A stretch of DNA of 64,000 nucleotides, taken from contig CAZIFQ010000012.1 in NCBI GenBank assembly GCA_964538375.1, forward strand, positions 24,587-88,586. Direction: 5' to 3'. This DNA is from JAUUZQ01 sp964538375 (GTDB lineage Bacteria > Bacteroidota > Bacteroidia > Bacteroidales > GCA-2748055). Shown in pieces: positions 54,014 to 63,623 of this stretch. The notes under the pieces are model-generated. The model searched no databases. It was given only the letters and a program-made list of their open reading frames with translations, and was not told the DNA's origin. The position numbers were made by a program, and so were the translations under genes. Positions within the stretch are counted from its first letter, which is position 1. Each line of letters starts with the position of its first letter.

Positions 54014-54250
54014 TTACTTGGCGTTCTCTTCGATATACTTTGTTGCTTCACCAACAGTGCTGATGTTTTCAGCTTGATCATCTGGAATACCAATATTGAA
54101 TTCTTTTTCGAATTCCATAATTAGTTCCACAGTGTCAAGAGAATCTGCTCCCAAGTCATTTGTGAAGCTAGCTTCTAAGGTTACTTCGTTCTCATCAACA
54201 CCTAATTTGTCAACGATGATTGCTTTTACTCTTGATGCAATGTCAGACAT
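54014..54250 (-). CDS. acpP: Acyl carrier protein
   Basis: 78 residues, acidic four-helix protein. Ser37 in DLGADSLDTVELIM carries 4'-phosphopantetheine. First gene of the acpP-fabF-rnc operon, 22 bases upstream of fabF. Confidence 0.98.
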   Translation of the reverse strand: MSDIASRVKAIIVDKLGVDENEVTLEASFTNDLGADSLDTVELIMEFEKEFNIGIPDDQAENISTVGEATKYIEENAK

Positions 54251-54292
54251 GACTAAAATTTTTAATTAATACTATGTTATTTTTTCAAGTTG

Positions 54293-54324
54293 CAAAGAAA
54301 TAGAAAAATTCGACTATTTTCAAA
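54293..54324 (-). promoter_or_regulatory. Promoter of acpP-fabF-rnc
   Basis: On the minus strand TTTG, a 20-base spacer, then TTTCTTTG (consensus TAnnTTTG with one mismatch). It lies about 45 bases upstream of the acpP ATG. Confidence 0.55.
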
Positions 54325-54414
54325 AAAAAAAGAATTTTCTTAGTAAAAATATATAAACAAAATAAGGTAAATTTACTATAAAATCTAATAAAATATCAAA
54401 GTATAATTCTGAAT

Positions 54415-54987
54415 ATGAATAATATAGCAGTCTTTGCCTCTGGGTCAGGCACCAATGCTGAAAATATCATAAGATTTTTTCGACCGGGTAAAAATATCAA
54501 TGTGAAACTCATTGTTTCAAATAAGCTCTCGGCAAAAGTTCTTGAGCGGGCAAAAAATCACAATATAGCCCATAGTGTATTTACACGGGAACAATTCTAC
54601 CAATCTGATAATGTGTTACTTGAACTGGATCGATATGATATAGACTTCCTGGTCCTTGCTGGCTTTCTGTGGATGGTACCTGAAAATCTTATCAAGAAGT
54701 TTCCCTATAGAATTATAAATATTCATCCTGCCCTCTTGCCAAAATATGGCGGTAAAGGGATGTATGGATCCAAAGTCCATGAAACGGTAATTGCTAACAA
54801 GGAAAAGGAATCCGGAATTACCATTCATTATGTCAACGAACGATACGATGAAGGAAATATCATTTTCCAGGCCACCTGTCCGATTGCTGAAGGGGATACA
54901 GCAGAAATGCTTGCCTCAAAGATTCATAAGCTGGAGTATGAGCATTTTCCGAGGGTGATTGAGGAGGTGGTGGGAAAAAGGGTTTAA
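54415..54987 (+). CDS. purN: Phosphoribosylglycinamide formyltransferase
   Basis: 190 residues. Formylates GAR with 10-formyl-THF in purine synthesis. Seen: N-terminal VFASGSGTNAENII near 6-19, VLAGFLWMVP near 80, the catalytic INIHPALLPKYGGKGMYG near 103-120, and a DEGNIIFQ stretch near 143. Slightly short but complete. Divergent from acpP; followed by an octamer repeat tract. Confidence 0.95.
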   Translation: MNNIAVFASGSGTNAENIIRFFRPGKNINVKLIVSNKLSAKVLERAKNHNIAHSVFTREQFYQSDNVLLELDRYDIDFLVLAGFLWMVPENLIKKFPYRIINIHPALLPKYGGKGMYGSKVHETVIANKEKESGITIHYVNERYDEGNIIFQATCPIAEGDTAEMLASKIHKLEYEHFPRVIEEVVGKRV

Positions 54988-55039
54988 GGGTTAAATGGGT
55001 TAATGAGTTAATGGGTTAATGGGTTAATGGGTTAATGGG
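54988..55039. repeat. Octamer tandem repeat (TTAATGGG)
   Basis: GGGTTAAATGGGTTAATGAG and then four further TTAATGGG units with an exact 8-base period, from the purN stop to the remnant at 55040. Reverse complement of the family seen at 38993-39055. Confidence 0.92.
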
Positions 55040-55247
55040 TCAATGGAGCTCATACCTTACAAAGGCGATTTTTTTAGAGTCGGGTGACCAGGAAGGTACA
55101 TTGATGGTGCCTTGTCCGCCGAATAATTGCAACATCCTTATTGGGTGGGTGATCTCCTGCATCAATGGAAGAATCATAGGAGATATAAACCAGCCACTGA
55201 TTATCCGGGGAGGAATTACTGCGGGAACGGGTGATTATTTGCGGAAT
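55040..55247 (-). pseudogene. C-terminal remnant of a TolB/PD40-type beta-propeller protein
   Basis: On the minus strand one frame gives SPDNQWLVYISYDSSIDAGD then HPPNKDVAI. A second, shifted frame gives LFGGQGTINVPSWSPDSKKI then AFVRYELH and a stop at 55040-55042. Both are typical of the final blades of TolB-like proteins; the stretch normally between them (about 15 residues) is missing and the frame is lost. Upstream the frame is closed by a stop, so only about 60 codons survive. A decayed gene fragment between purN and lepA; no such protein is intact in the window. Confidence 0.75.
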
Positions 55248-55315
55248 CTATGAAGACGTGTATCTCTATGTTCGCCTTAAAAAGGATTAGTAGTTGTTAA
55301 AATTTAAGGTTTTTG

Positions 55316-55350
55316 TCAACTCTCAACGCTCAACTTTCAACTCTCAACTC
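55316..55350. repeat. Heptamer tandem repeat (CTCTCAA) at lepA promoter
   Basis: TCTCAAC, GCTCAAC, TTTCAAC, TCTCAAC: a 7-base period, reverse complement of the GTTGAGC family at 30450. It runs into the lepA promoter region. Confidence 0.8.
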
Positions 55351-55366
55351 ATTTATACTATCTTTG
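55335..55366 (+). promoter_or_regulatory. Candidate lepA promoter
   Basis: TATCTTTG at 55359-55366 is a full TAnnTTTG match. TTTC at 55335-55338 takes the -33 place with 20-base spacing and is itself part of the heptamer repeat. Start codon 24 bases downstream. Confidence 0.5.
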
Positions 55367-55389
55367 TACCGCTAATTCAGAGCGTATAA

Positions 55390-57177
55390 ATGAATCTATT
55401 AAGAAACTTCAGTATCATAGCCCATATCGATCATGGGAAAAGCACCTTGGCAGACAGATTGCTGATGCTCACCGGGACCATTTCCGAAAGGGATTTTCAG
55501 GACCAGGTACTTGATGATATGGACCTGGAGCGAGAGAGGGGAATAACCATTAAGAGTCATGCCATTCAGATGCAGCACACTTACCAGGGCAAGGAATATA
55601 CGCTGAATCTTATCGACACCCCGGGTCACGTTGATTTTTCTTATGAAGTATCAAGGTCCATTGCCGCCTGCGAAGGTGCATTGCTTATTGTTGATGCCAC
55701 ACAGGGGATTCAGGCACAAACCATCTCCAATTTATACATGGCCATTGAAAATGACCTGGAGATTATTCCTGTGCTGAATAAGATGGATATGGAAAGCGCC
55801 ATGCCTGATGAGGTAAAGGACCAGATTGTTGACCTGATTGGCTGTGAGCGTGAAGATATCATTGAAGCCAGTGGAAAAACAGGCCAGGGTGCAGAAGAGA
55901 TCCTCGAAGCCATCATCAATAGAATTCCATCTCCAAAAGGAGATCCGGAGGCACCGCTTCAGGCCTTGATATTTGATTCTGTATACAACTCTTTCAGAGG
56001 TATTTATGCCTATTTTAGGATATTAAACGGGACTATCAAAAAAGGTGATCTTGTCAAATTTGTAGCCAGCGAAAAAGAGTATTATGCTGATGAAGTTGGT
56101 GTGCTTCGGCTAAAACCTGAACCGCGAAAAGATTTAAGTGCCGGTGATGTGGGATATATCATTTCAGGTATCAAAACGTCGAAAGAGGTAAAAGTGGGCG
56201 ATACAATTACCCATGTGAGCAGGCCATGCAATGAAATGATCTCTGGTTTTGAAGATGTAAAACCTATGGTATTTGCGGGGATCTACCCTGTTGATGCAGA
56301 TGATTACGAAGACTTGAGGGCATCAATTGAGAAGCTCCAGCTAAATGATGCTTCACTGTCATTTATACCAGAGTCATCAGCAGCACTTGGTTTTGGATTC
56401 AGGTGTGGATTCCTGGGATTACTGCATATGGAGATCGTACAGGAACGACTCGACAGGGAGTTTGATATGGATGTGATTACAACAGTACCAAACGTATCTT
56501 TTACTGTACATACCACGAAAGGGGAAACCATCGAGGTACATAATCCTTCTGGTTTACCAGCTGTCACTCTCGTTCAGCAGATTGACGAACCCTATATAAC
56601 AGCGCAGATTATTTCAAAGTCCAGTTTTGTTGGTTCTATCATGACGCTCTGCCTGGAAAAACGTGGTGTACTTAAAAACCAGGTTTACTTAACCAGCGAT
56701 CGTGCTGAACTTACTTTTGAGATGCCCCTGGCTGAGATTGTTTTTGATTTCTACGACAAGCTTAAGAGTATATCCAAGGGATATGCCTCCTTTGACTATC
56801 ATCCGGCCGGTCAAAAGAAAGCCGACCTGGTCAAGCTGGACATTCTCCTCAATGGAGAGATGGTTGATGCTTTATCAACACTCATGCACCGCAACAATGC
56901 CTATGATTTTGGAAGAAGAATGTGCGAAAAGCTAAAAGAACTCATTCCCAGGCAGCAATTTGATGTTGCCATCCAGGCGGCTATTGGTGCAAAGGTTATT
57001 GCCCGCGAAACTGTAAAGGCAGTGCGTAAAGATGTTACAGCCAAATGTTACGGTGGTGATATCACCAGGAAACGGAAATTGCTGGAAAAACAGAAAAAAG
57101 GTAAAAAGCGTATGCGCCAGGTTGGAAATGTAGAAGTCCCTCAGTCAGCATTTATGGCAGTATTGAAACTCGACTAA
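55390..57177 (+). CDS. lepA: Elongation factor 4 (LepA)
   Basis: 595 residues. Ribosome-bound GTPase related to EF-G, implicated in 30S assembly and translation under stress. Seen: G1 AHIDHGKSTLADRLL near 11-25, RERGITIKSHAI (switch I) near 50, DTPGHVDF (G3) near 77, NKMDM (G4) near 131, and the LepA-specific C-terminal domain with HRNNAYDFGRRMCEKLK and GGDITRKRKLLEKQKKGK. Full length. Confidence 0.98.
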   Translation: MNLLRNFSIIAHIDHGKSTLADRLLMLTGTISERDFQDQVLDDMDLERERGITIKSHAIQMQHTYQGKEYTLNLIDTPGHVDFSYEVSRSIAACEGALLIVDATQGIQAQTISNLYMAIENDLEIIPVLNKMDMESAMPDEVKDQIVDLIGCEREDIIEASGKTGQGAEEILEAIINRIPSPKGDPEAPLQALIFDSVYNSFRGIYAYFRILNGTIKKGDLVKFVASEKEYYADEVGVLRLKPEPRKDLSAGDVGYIISGIKTSKEVKVGDTITHVSRPCNEMISGFEDVKPMVFAGIYPVDADDYEDLRASIEKLQLNDASLSFIPESSAALGFGFRCGFLGLLHMEIVQERLDREFDMDVITTVPNVSFTVHTTKGETIEVHNPSGLPAVTLVQQIDEPYITAQIISKSSFVGSIMTLCLEKRGVLKNQVYLTSDRAELTFEMPLAEIVFDFYDKLKSISKGYASFDYHPAGQKKADLVKLDILLNGEMVDALSTLMHRNNAYDFGRRMCEKLKELIPRQQFDVAIQAAIGAKVIARETVKAVRKDVTAKCYGGDITRKRKLLEKQKKGKKRMRQVGNVEVPQSAFMAVLKLD

Positions 57178-57215
57178 AACCCTGATGGAGTTTTTACAAG
57201 ATCCAGGGTGCACGG

Positions 57216-58898
57216 CTATTTTACTTCAAACTTTCTGACAGTGCTAACTTTATTTCCCTTTTGAGTAATTCCTACAACTTTGATAATGTAAGTTTCATCT
57301 GTATCTGCAGTAAGAAAAGAGATATCTGCTGAGCTCTCTTTATTTAATTCAAGATGTGGATTCCAGAATAGTGTATTTCGCGTATCCGGTATATTCTCAG
57401 AATGAGAATCTTGCAGAACAAACAGGTCTTTTGTTTGTGACAGGAATCTGTAGTTCAAAAACTGTCCTGATTCAGGTAGCTTTATACTTGCAAAATCATT
57501 TTCCCTGGAGATAATATTAAGAATTCCTCCAAAAATAACTTCTCCCCGAACATAAGGAGATGTCACAACTTCAAATCTTGAAACTTTCTCAGGGTTTATT
57601 TTCGTGATCTCATCCAAATTATACACCCGAATGAAGTCTACCATAATTAAAGGAGCATGGATCAACATCTCCAGGTTAGTCCCATTAATTACTATTTTTT
57701 CAACTCCATCCAGTTTTCTGATCTTAACCGGCATAGCAAGCTCATAAAAATAATCTGGAATGGTAGGAAGCTCAATAAAATCATCAATATAAATTACCTG
57801 ATCAGGTCTTCCGTAAAAGGGAATTGTATCATTATCCCTTCCTGAAACATGCTTTTCGCCCACATCATTGAGATCTCCATTAAAATACGTGCTGAGCTGT
57901 TCATTTACAGAAATTTTGTATGTGGAAAGTCTCTCTTCTACTGAAAATGTAAAACTTGGAGATGGTAAGGCTATATTTCTACTATAAAAGTCATTGTCAA
58001 TGAATATCTCTGAATCAGGGCATTCATCAGCATAACTGATAAACAAATCGTAATTACCGAATAATTCCGGAAATGTAAAATTGAACCTACCCTCAGAATC
58101 AGATAATATTGGGTAAAACAAGTTGCGGTTTTCTCCGAATATGGACAAGCTTATATTGTCATAAAGATTACATTTTTCATCCGCTTTATGTTCCACTCTA
58201 CCGGAAATCGTAATACCTAATGACTCCGCAGTGAATCTATTATCATTGTTGGCTCCTGCCTCAACTTCATTAAATTTCAGACTTTTATCAGAGACAGAAT
58301 GCAAAGGGACTACTGAAATAATTGTATATAATATTGAATCCTGCCCGATAGCTTTTCCTTCAATATGAACATTCACTTTCTCACGATTTTCAAATTTATC
58401 AGCCTCAAGTGAAATATCAAAATAGTTTTCCGGTGGAATAGTATCAGTAAAAAATGCATCAAAGCTATCCGCCGGAAGCGATGCTATATCGTTAAGTTCA
58501 TTTTTATGTGGATTAACAATTTTCAGGTAACAATAACTGATATGATTCAAGCATGAATTCCTCATTAGTTTAGTATATGCCCTCAAATAATAATTACCTG
58601 AAACCATCCCTTCAGGGATTACAATTGATCCTTTGCATTCCTGATCTTTCAAAGCAAACTTATATCCGATTATCTGTTCAGTCCCAGGTGTGATCAACTC
58701 TAAATAGAGAATCCTGCTTGCTTTAGCATGCTCTCTTCCCTGATAAAAAACTTTAGATGAAAAGTGAATAGATTCACCAGCTGCGTAGACCGTTCTGTCT
58801 GTAATCAACAATACACTTTCCATTGGTTCATTCTTATCCTGAGCCAGAATACTCAAGGAAAAAAAGTACAATATGAATATTAAATATAGTTTTTTCAC
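57216..58898 (-). CDS. Secreted MG2-domain protein with barrel-less TonB-plug domain
   Basis: About 560 residues from a GTG at 58898; the frame is open to 59042 but the extra 48 residues overlap the upstream gene and precede the signal peptide. GAGAGG lies upstream of the GTG. Domains: signal peptide (KKLYLIFILYFFSLSILAQ), an MG2-like beta-sandwich near 30-120 (TDRTVYAAGESIHFS), further beta domains, then a plug-like region near 400-480 (IRVYNLDEITKINPEKVSRF, GILNIIS) and a C-terminal sandwich opening DTRNTLFWNPHLE. No outer-membrane barrel follows the plug. Last gene of the TonB-receptor operon. Function unknown. Confidence 0.75.
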   Translation of the reverse strand: MKKLYLIFILYFFSLSILAQDKNEPMESVLLITDRTVYAAGESIHFSSKVFYQGREHAKASRILYLELITPGTEQIIGYKFALKDQECKGSIVIPEGMVSGNYYLRAYTKLMRNSCLNHISYCYLKIVNPHKNELNDIASLPADSFDAFFTDTIPPENYFDISLEADKFENREKVNVHIEGKAIGQDSILYTIISVVPLHSVSDKSLKFNEVEAGANNDNRFTAESLGITISGRVEHKADEKCNLYDNISLSIFGENRNLFYPILSDSEGRFNFTFPELFGNYDLFISYADECPDSEIFIDNDFYSRNIALPSPSFTFSVEERLSTYKISVNEQLSTYFNGDLNDVGEKHVSGRDNDTIPFYGRPDQVIYIDDFIELPTIPDYFYELAMPVKIRKLDGVEKIVINGTNLEMLIHAPLIMVDFIRVYNLDEITKINPEKVSRFEVVTSPYVRGEVIFGGILNIISRENDFASIKLPESGQFLNYRFLSQTKDLFVLQDSHSENIPDTRNTLFWNPHLELNKESSADISFLTADTDETYIIKVVGITQKGNKVSTVRKFEVK

Positions 58899-58929
58899 GC
58901 GCTTAATATTCCTCTCATAATTAAATAAT

Positions 58930-60087
58930 CTATTCAGGCCAATAGTATGGTTTTTCCAGGACACCACCCCGAGATGTACAATCAACACAAAAATCCTGTA
59001 ACAGGTAAAAGCCCCCCTCCAACCATAAATATACGGGACCATCCTGATTACGAAGAAAAAAAATGAAAATTTCTACAAGATCTTCACATAGTGCGATTGT
59101 GGCCAGTGGTAAATCCTCCACCTCAGATATAAATTCTCTTTTCTCCTTTTTCCCGGCTACAAAAAAATACCCAAGCACTCTTTCATCCGGATCAGAGATG
59201 TTATACATATTGCCCTCTAATAGTTGCGGTTGTGTTTCATATAAGCCTCCATTTTCAACAACATTATCTTTAATTTTTTCAAAGTAATAATAAGCTGATT
59301 CAGATATGGCCAACTGCTTAAATAATATACTATACCCCATTACTAATTTAGTAGAAGTATTTAACACGCGGTGCAGGGGGAAATGACTATATGAATTGCC
59401 GCTAAGATTGCTGGTAGATATCGTGTAAACAGCTGTAGAATTTATTGTTTTCCAACAAATTGATTTTGAGAAATCGGGAGTTTCATACGTGATAAGATGT
59501 CTGTCAACCCAGATCCATTTAAGGGGATATGGTGATTTGTATTTCCAGGTCTCTTCAGTTTCAAATAAAATATTTCGTGAGCTTGTATTCTCCCCATCAT
59601 AATCGATATAGAATTGAATCCCCGGAGTCAAGACATCCGAATCTTCAGTAGCAAAATCTTCAATGATATAATAAACAGAATCGATTTCCGGACAGTATCT
59701 CAGCGTATCATATTCAGACCTCAGTATTTCTCCTTCAGGAGTGATTATCTCAAGCATAAACGCTTTCCCTATACCGAGATGCTCTTTCTCTATATGTGCG
59801 ATATATTCACCATCATCGGATTCCAGTGCCTGGAATACCATAGCATTGTCATCATATATCCTGACATCGCATCCCTGGACAGGGATTCTTTCCAGGTTAT
59901 TAATCGCTGATGATTTAGAGATATATATGCTGTGAAATTCTTCGTAATCTGTCACCCTTCCATCTATAACGTATAAATCAATATCCTCAACAGCGATATC
60001 AGGTTTATACTCTTCGATACATGAACTCATTATCAGAGAGAATAGCAGCAGATATAAAAATGATTTAATGTGAGGCATAATTCCCAA
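58930..60087 (-). CDS. DUF4249 lipoprotein
   Basis: 385 residues. Signal peptide with lipobox ending MSSC, Cys23, so a lipoprotein probably on the outer membrane. The body matches the DUF4249 pattern: YVIDGRVTDYEEFHSIYISK, then VQGCDVRIYDD and YLWLEGGF near the end with a cysteine-rich tail (DFCVDC). DUF4249 proteins are common partners of STN-type TonB receptors in Bacteroidota; ligand unknown. Starts inside the 3' end of the receptor gene (23-base overlap), so translation is coupled. Confidence 0.82.
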   Translation of the reverse strand: MGIMPHIKSFLYLLLFSLIMSSCIEEYKPDIAVEDIDLYVIDGRVTDYEEFHSIYISKSSAINNLERIPVQGCDVRIYDDNAMVFQALESDDGEYIAHIEKEHLGIGKAFMLEIITPEGEILRSEYDTLRYCPEIDSVYYIIEDFATEDSDVLTPGIQFYIDYDGENTSSRNILFETEETWKYKSPYPLKWIWVDRHLITYETPDFSKSICWKTINSTAVYTISTSNLSGNSYSHFPLHRVLNTSTKLVMGYSILFKQLAISESAYYYFEKIKDNVVENGGLYETQPQLLEGNMYNISDPDERVLGYFFVAGKKEKREFISEVEDLPLATIALCEDLVEIFIFFLRNQDGPVYLWLEGGFYLLQDFCVDCTSRGGVLEKPYYWPE

Positions 60088-62824
60088 ATTTAAACAGCCA
60101 TGTAGCAGTTACAAATGGTATGCCAATCACTGAATATTTATAACTCTTCATCACAGCTTTATCTAGTTGAAAATATACTGAATATGCATTATTTCTTCCT
60201 GTTACATTGTAAACGCTTAGCATCCATGAACTATGAATCAATTTGTTTTTCTTAAGGTTCCCCTCTAACGTCAGGGAAATATCTGTCCTAAAATAATCCG
60301 GGATTCTGTACTTATTTCTTTCAAAGTAATCAATGACAGAAATATTACCAAAATAATAGTTAGAAATCGGGTAAGTTACTGGCCTTCCCTGCTGATATGT
60401 TATTACACTTGATAATGTAATCCTTTTCGAAAAACTATAATTCAGCACCGCATTTATTACATTTGGAATATCATAATTTGATGAATATACATTACCATAA
60501 TTTATCTGATTCCATGAATTTTCACCGTCGACTTCAACAAAGGACCTGGAATATGTATATGCTAACCAACCATTAAATCGGCCCGTTTTCTTCTTCAGTA
60601 AAAATTCGATGCCATATGACTCCTGATCTCCTTGTAAAACTGCAGTTTCGATGAGAGGATTCGAAAGAAAATCAGCTCCATCCTTAAATTCCGTGTAGTT
60701 ACTGGTCTTTTTATAGAAAAGCTCTATAGAAGTTTCCAATTTTCCATCAAAAATATTTCTGAATATTCCTGCTGAAACTTGATTCCCTAAGGCCGGCTTG
60801 ATATGATAGTCAGCCAATTTCCACTGTGTGTTCGGAGCAATAGCCACAGTGTTATTCAGCATAAACAGATTCTGACTCATCTGATTAAAGGCAATTTTTA
60901 TCGTGCCATTTGGATCTGTTTTAAAATTTAAAGAGAGCCTGAATTCAGGAGACTTGTACCATTTTATGGCCTGATTATTCTGGAAAAATAAGGTGTCATT
61001 TATAAATGCCGCCTCCCTGGGTTGATCTTCATAATATGTATATATATCATCACTACCCAAAGGTGCAAACAAGGAATACCTGAGACCTGCAGTAATATCA
61101 AGCCAGCTGGTTACATCATATTTATCGGAAATATACAGAGCTGTTTCAAGTCCATTTTCCTTTCCGTGGTCAACAATCATACGCAATGATTCAACACCAT
61201 AAGGCAGCACAGAACCCCTGTCAAGATTGTAGAGTATTCCATTAATACCAAAATAAAGGCTGTTTGACTCGTTGATAGTCTGTATAAAATCAGCCCGGAA
61301 TTCATAGTGCTTAATTGAATATGAATGTTCATAAGCAGTTGAGACATTTTGCATATCTATCGTGCTGAATTTATACTGGGAAGCTATCATTGACATATTC
61401 ACCCTAAAGAGGGAGTTAAAATCATGGTATAAATTTAGAGATCCTCCCCGATTAGAGTACTCATAACTATTGATATCGGAAAGGTTAAATTTATCATTAC
61501 TGGTATAAACAAAAGCCGAGATGACCGAATTATCTGAATGCTTGTCTAAATAAAATGAGACATCATTGAAATTTGCACCACTTTCACTAATGATCGGATC
61601 ATCAATTGCGGCTAGGATCCAATCAGAAAATGAAGATCTTGCACTTAAGAGCACAGAGCTTTTTTCTTTTACAATTGGACCTTCAATAGTCACTTTTGAT
61701 GAGAATGGATTTGTTCCTCCGTGTATATTGAAATTATGCTTATTGCCCTGCTTTGTAGTAATATTGAAAACAGACGACAGCCGACCTCCAAATTCAGCAG
61801 GGATAAAACCCTTATAAATTGAAAAGTCCTTGATGATATCTGAGTTAAATGCCGGGAAAAAACCAAATAAGTGTGAAGCATTATATACAGGAACTCTATT
61901 GATATAAAATGCGTTCTGGTCAGAGCTTCCTCCACGAACATTAAGTCCGGAGGATCCCTCTCCTACATTCACAATTCCAGGAAGCATTTCTGATACCTTG
62001 ATCACATCTTTTTCGCCCATCATCATAGGTATAGATTTGATCGCATCTAACGAGATTTTTTCGAGTCCAGGATCCTTTCGCTTTATATCCATCTGCCGAT
62101 CTCCGAATATCACAGCCTCCAGAAGAGATACTGTAGCCTGCTCCATTTTTACAGAGATCCTTCCATTGGAATAAACATTGAGATAACATTTTCTTGGCTC
62201 ATAGCCCATAGAGGAAAACTGCGCATTATAGTTACCCCTTGGTAATACTATTGCAAAATATCCGTGCAGATCACTTGCAGCACCACTCTTGGTCTCCTCA
62301 ATATATACGGTAGCACCTATTATTGGCTCTCCATTATCCATATCCAGTATTTTTCCTGAAATACGAATTTTACCACTCGAGTGAATATTTTTATCGCCAA
62401 CATCAAATGTTGCCATTACATCCGACTTCCTCCCCTGAATATACCGGTCCTCGCTTTTAGTGTTTAAAATATCCTTTGCATCACCACGTTCAGCTTCTTC
62501 CTTTACATAAATGGGAATTTTCCTGATTAGATTTTCATTGGAAAGAATCACAAAACTATTGTTCCATTCAGATACCTTAAATTTTGATCCCAATAAAAAA
62601 TACTCCAGGGCATTCTTCACAGATGCTGAATCCAGTGAAATGCTTTTTACAATATCAGGAGTTTGATCTTCAGGAAGATACACTCTCATTCCAGTCTCAC
62701 TGCTGATATACTCCACCAGGTCTTCAAATGAAATGTTCTCTTTGTCGACAGACAGAAATGTCTCATCTTGCGCCTTTGCGACAATCAGTATAAATGATAA
62801 TATTACCAGAAATAAACATCTCAA
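60065..62824 (-). CDS. TonB-dependent receptor with STN and carboxypeptidase-like domains
   Basis: 919 residues. Signal peptide about 1-18. An STN-type secretin/TonB short domain (about 20-95, ENISFEDLVEYISSETGMRV), a CarboxypepD_reg-like domain (about 155-235, ISGKILDMDNGEPIIGATVY), a plug domain (about 250-360, NVRGGSSDQNAFYINRVPVY), and a beta-barrel to the end. Receptors with STN domains in other bacteria often signal to anti-sigma factors, but no sigma/anti-sigma pair is adjacent here. The substrate is not predictable. Second gene of the operon. Confidence 0.9.
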   Translation of the reverse strand: MRCLFLVILSFILIVAKAQDETFLSVDKENISFEDLVEYISSETGMRVYLPEDQTPDIVKSISLDSASVKNALEYFLLGSKFKVSEWNNSFVILSNENLIRKIPIYVKEEAERGDAKDILNTKSEDRYIQGRKSDVMATFDVGDKNIHSSGKIRISGKILDMDNGEPIIGATVYIEETKSGAASDLHGYFAIVLPRGNYNAQFSSMGYEPRKCYLNVYSNGRISVKMEQATVSLLEAVIFGDRQMDIKRKDPGLEKISLDAIKSIPMMMGEKDVIKVSEMLPGIVNVGEGSSGLNVRGGSSDQNAFYINRVPVYNASHLFGFFPAFNSDIIKDFSIYKGFIPAEFGGRLSSVFNITTKQGNKHNFNIHGGTNPFSSKVTIEGPIVKEKSSVLLSARSSFSDWILAAIDDPIISESGANFNDVSFYLDKHSDNSVISAFVYTSNDKFNLSDINSYEYSNRGGSLNLYHDFNSLFRVNMSMIASQYKFSTIDMQNVSTAYEHSYSIKHYEFRADFIQTINESNSLYFGINGILYNLDRGSVLPYGVESLRMIVDHGKENGLETALYISDKYDVTSWLDITAGLRYSLFAPLGSDDIYTYYEDQPREAAFINDTLFFQNNQAIKWYKSPEFRLSLNFKTDPNGTIKIAFNQMSQNLFMLNNTVAIAPNTQWKLADYHIKPALGNQVSAGIFRNIFDGKLETSIELFYKKTSNYTEFKDGADFLSNPLIETAVLQGDQESYGIEFLLKKKTGRFNGWLAYTYSRSFVEVDGENSWNQINYGNVYSSNYDIPNVINAVLNYSFSKRITLSSVITYQQGRPVTYPISNYYFGNISVIDYFERNKYRIPDYFRTDISLTLEGNLKKNKLIHSSWMLSVYNVTGRNNAYSVYFQLDKAVMKSYKYSVIGIPFVTATWLFKFGNYASH

Positions 62825-62827
62825 AAC

Positions 62828-63502
62828 TTAAAGTGTATTACAAAAATGAAGTAAGCTTTTCAATTCAGTATTTGAAGCAGATCTGATTCTTATCCTGTTC
62901 TTTCGAATAAAACGCCGTATATCCTTTTTACCTGATACGGGAAAAAATTCAATAAAATCTCTCTTGCCATTAATTCTCTCAATTCTTGTTGATTTATAGA
63001 AGTACAAAAGCTTCTCATAATTTGAGAATTTATAATCATAAATATCATCATCCGTTGAAACCTGTAAATCCTTGGACCACTTTCGAAGCAATACTACATC
63101 CATATCGCTTATAAGCTCATAAATAGTGATATTCCGTTCTTCGTCGTTCAGCACGATGAATTCATGACCCCGGATCGTGAACTCTCTTAATAACTCAATG
63201 GGGACTGAAAAGGTCTTTTTAAAAAAACGACTTTCATATTTAATCAAAACCTCTTGATTATAAATATCATAATTCATTTCCAAGCTATCATAGGTAACTT
63301 TATCAATGCTCACTTTCTCCCAACTAAACTCCTCACTTTCAAAGAATTGATGACCATCTATTCTACTTGCCCCGAAATTATAAATCCTGCCATTATAAAT
63401 ATCAGGATCAAATACATTTGCAACATTAATATTATCCTGACAATTAATGTGATGAGAAACAGAGATAAACAACAATGAAAAACAGATAGTAGATAATTTC
63501 AT
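62828..63502 (-). CDS. Secreted protein of TonB operon, unknown
   Basis: 224 residues with a signal peptide (about 1-21, ending INCQ). The body is rich in charged and aromatic residues with alternating short strands (VLIKYESRFFKKTFSVPIEL) and a basic C-terminus (KKDIRRFIRKNRIRIRS). The spacing of DIYNGRIYNFG and EFIVLNDEERNITIYEL gives no recognised domain. Three bases before the TonB receptor start, so clearly part of the operon. No function can be assigned. Confidence 0.75.
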   Translation of the reverse strand: MKLSTICFSLLFISVSHHINCQDNINVANVFDPDIYNGRIYNFGASRIDGHQFFESEEFSWEKVSIDKVTYDSLEMNYDIYNQEVLIKYESRFFKKTFSVPIELLREFTIRGHEFIVLNDEERNITIYELISDMDVVLLRKWSKDLQVSTDDDIYDYKFSNYEKLLYFYKSTRIERINGKRDFIEFFPVSGKKDIRRFIRKNRIRIRSASNTELKSLLHFCNTL

Positions 63503-63623
63503 TGATTTCAGTTAAACTACAGGTGCTTTTATGATTTTCTTTTGAACTATTAAAGTTAAAATATATTTTCACATTTTAACATATAGCATACCCCATTTTC
63601 GATCTTCGAATTTTACAAGCTGA

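Noticed and set aside
55035..55253. 72-codon plus-strand frame after purN
   Set aside because: It is antisense to a recognisable decayed TolB-like sequence on the minus strand and starts inside a simple repeat.
57178..57215. Possible terminator after lepA (ACCCTG/CAGGGT)
   Set aside because: Only a six-base stem with a long loop and no T-run; too weak to call.
58899..59042. N-terminal extension of the MG2/plug gene
   Set aside because: It overlaps the end of the DUF4249 gene and would place the signal peptide 50 residues inside; the GTG at 58898 fits better.
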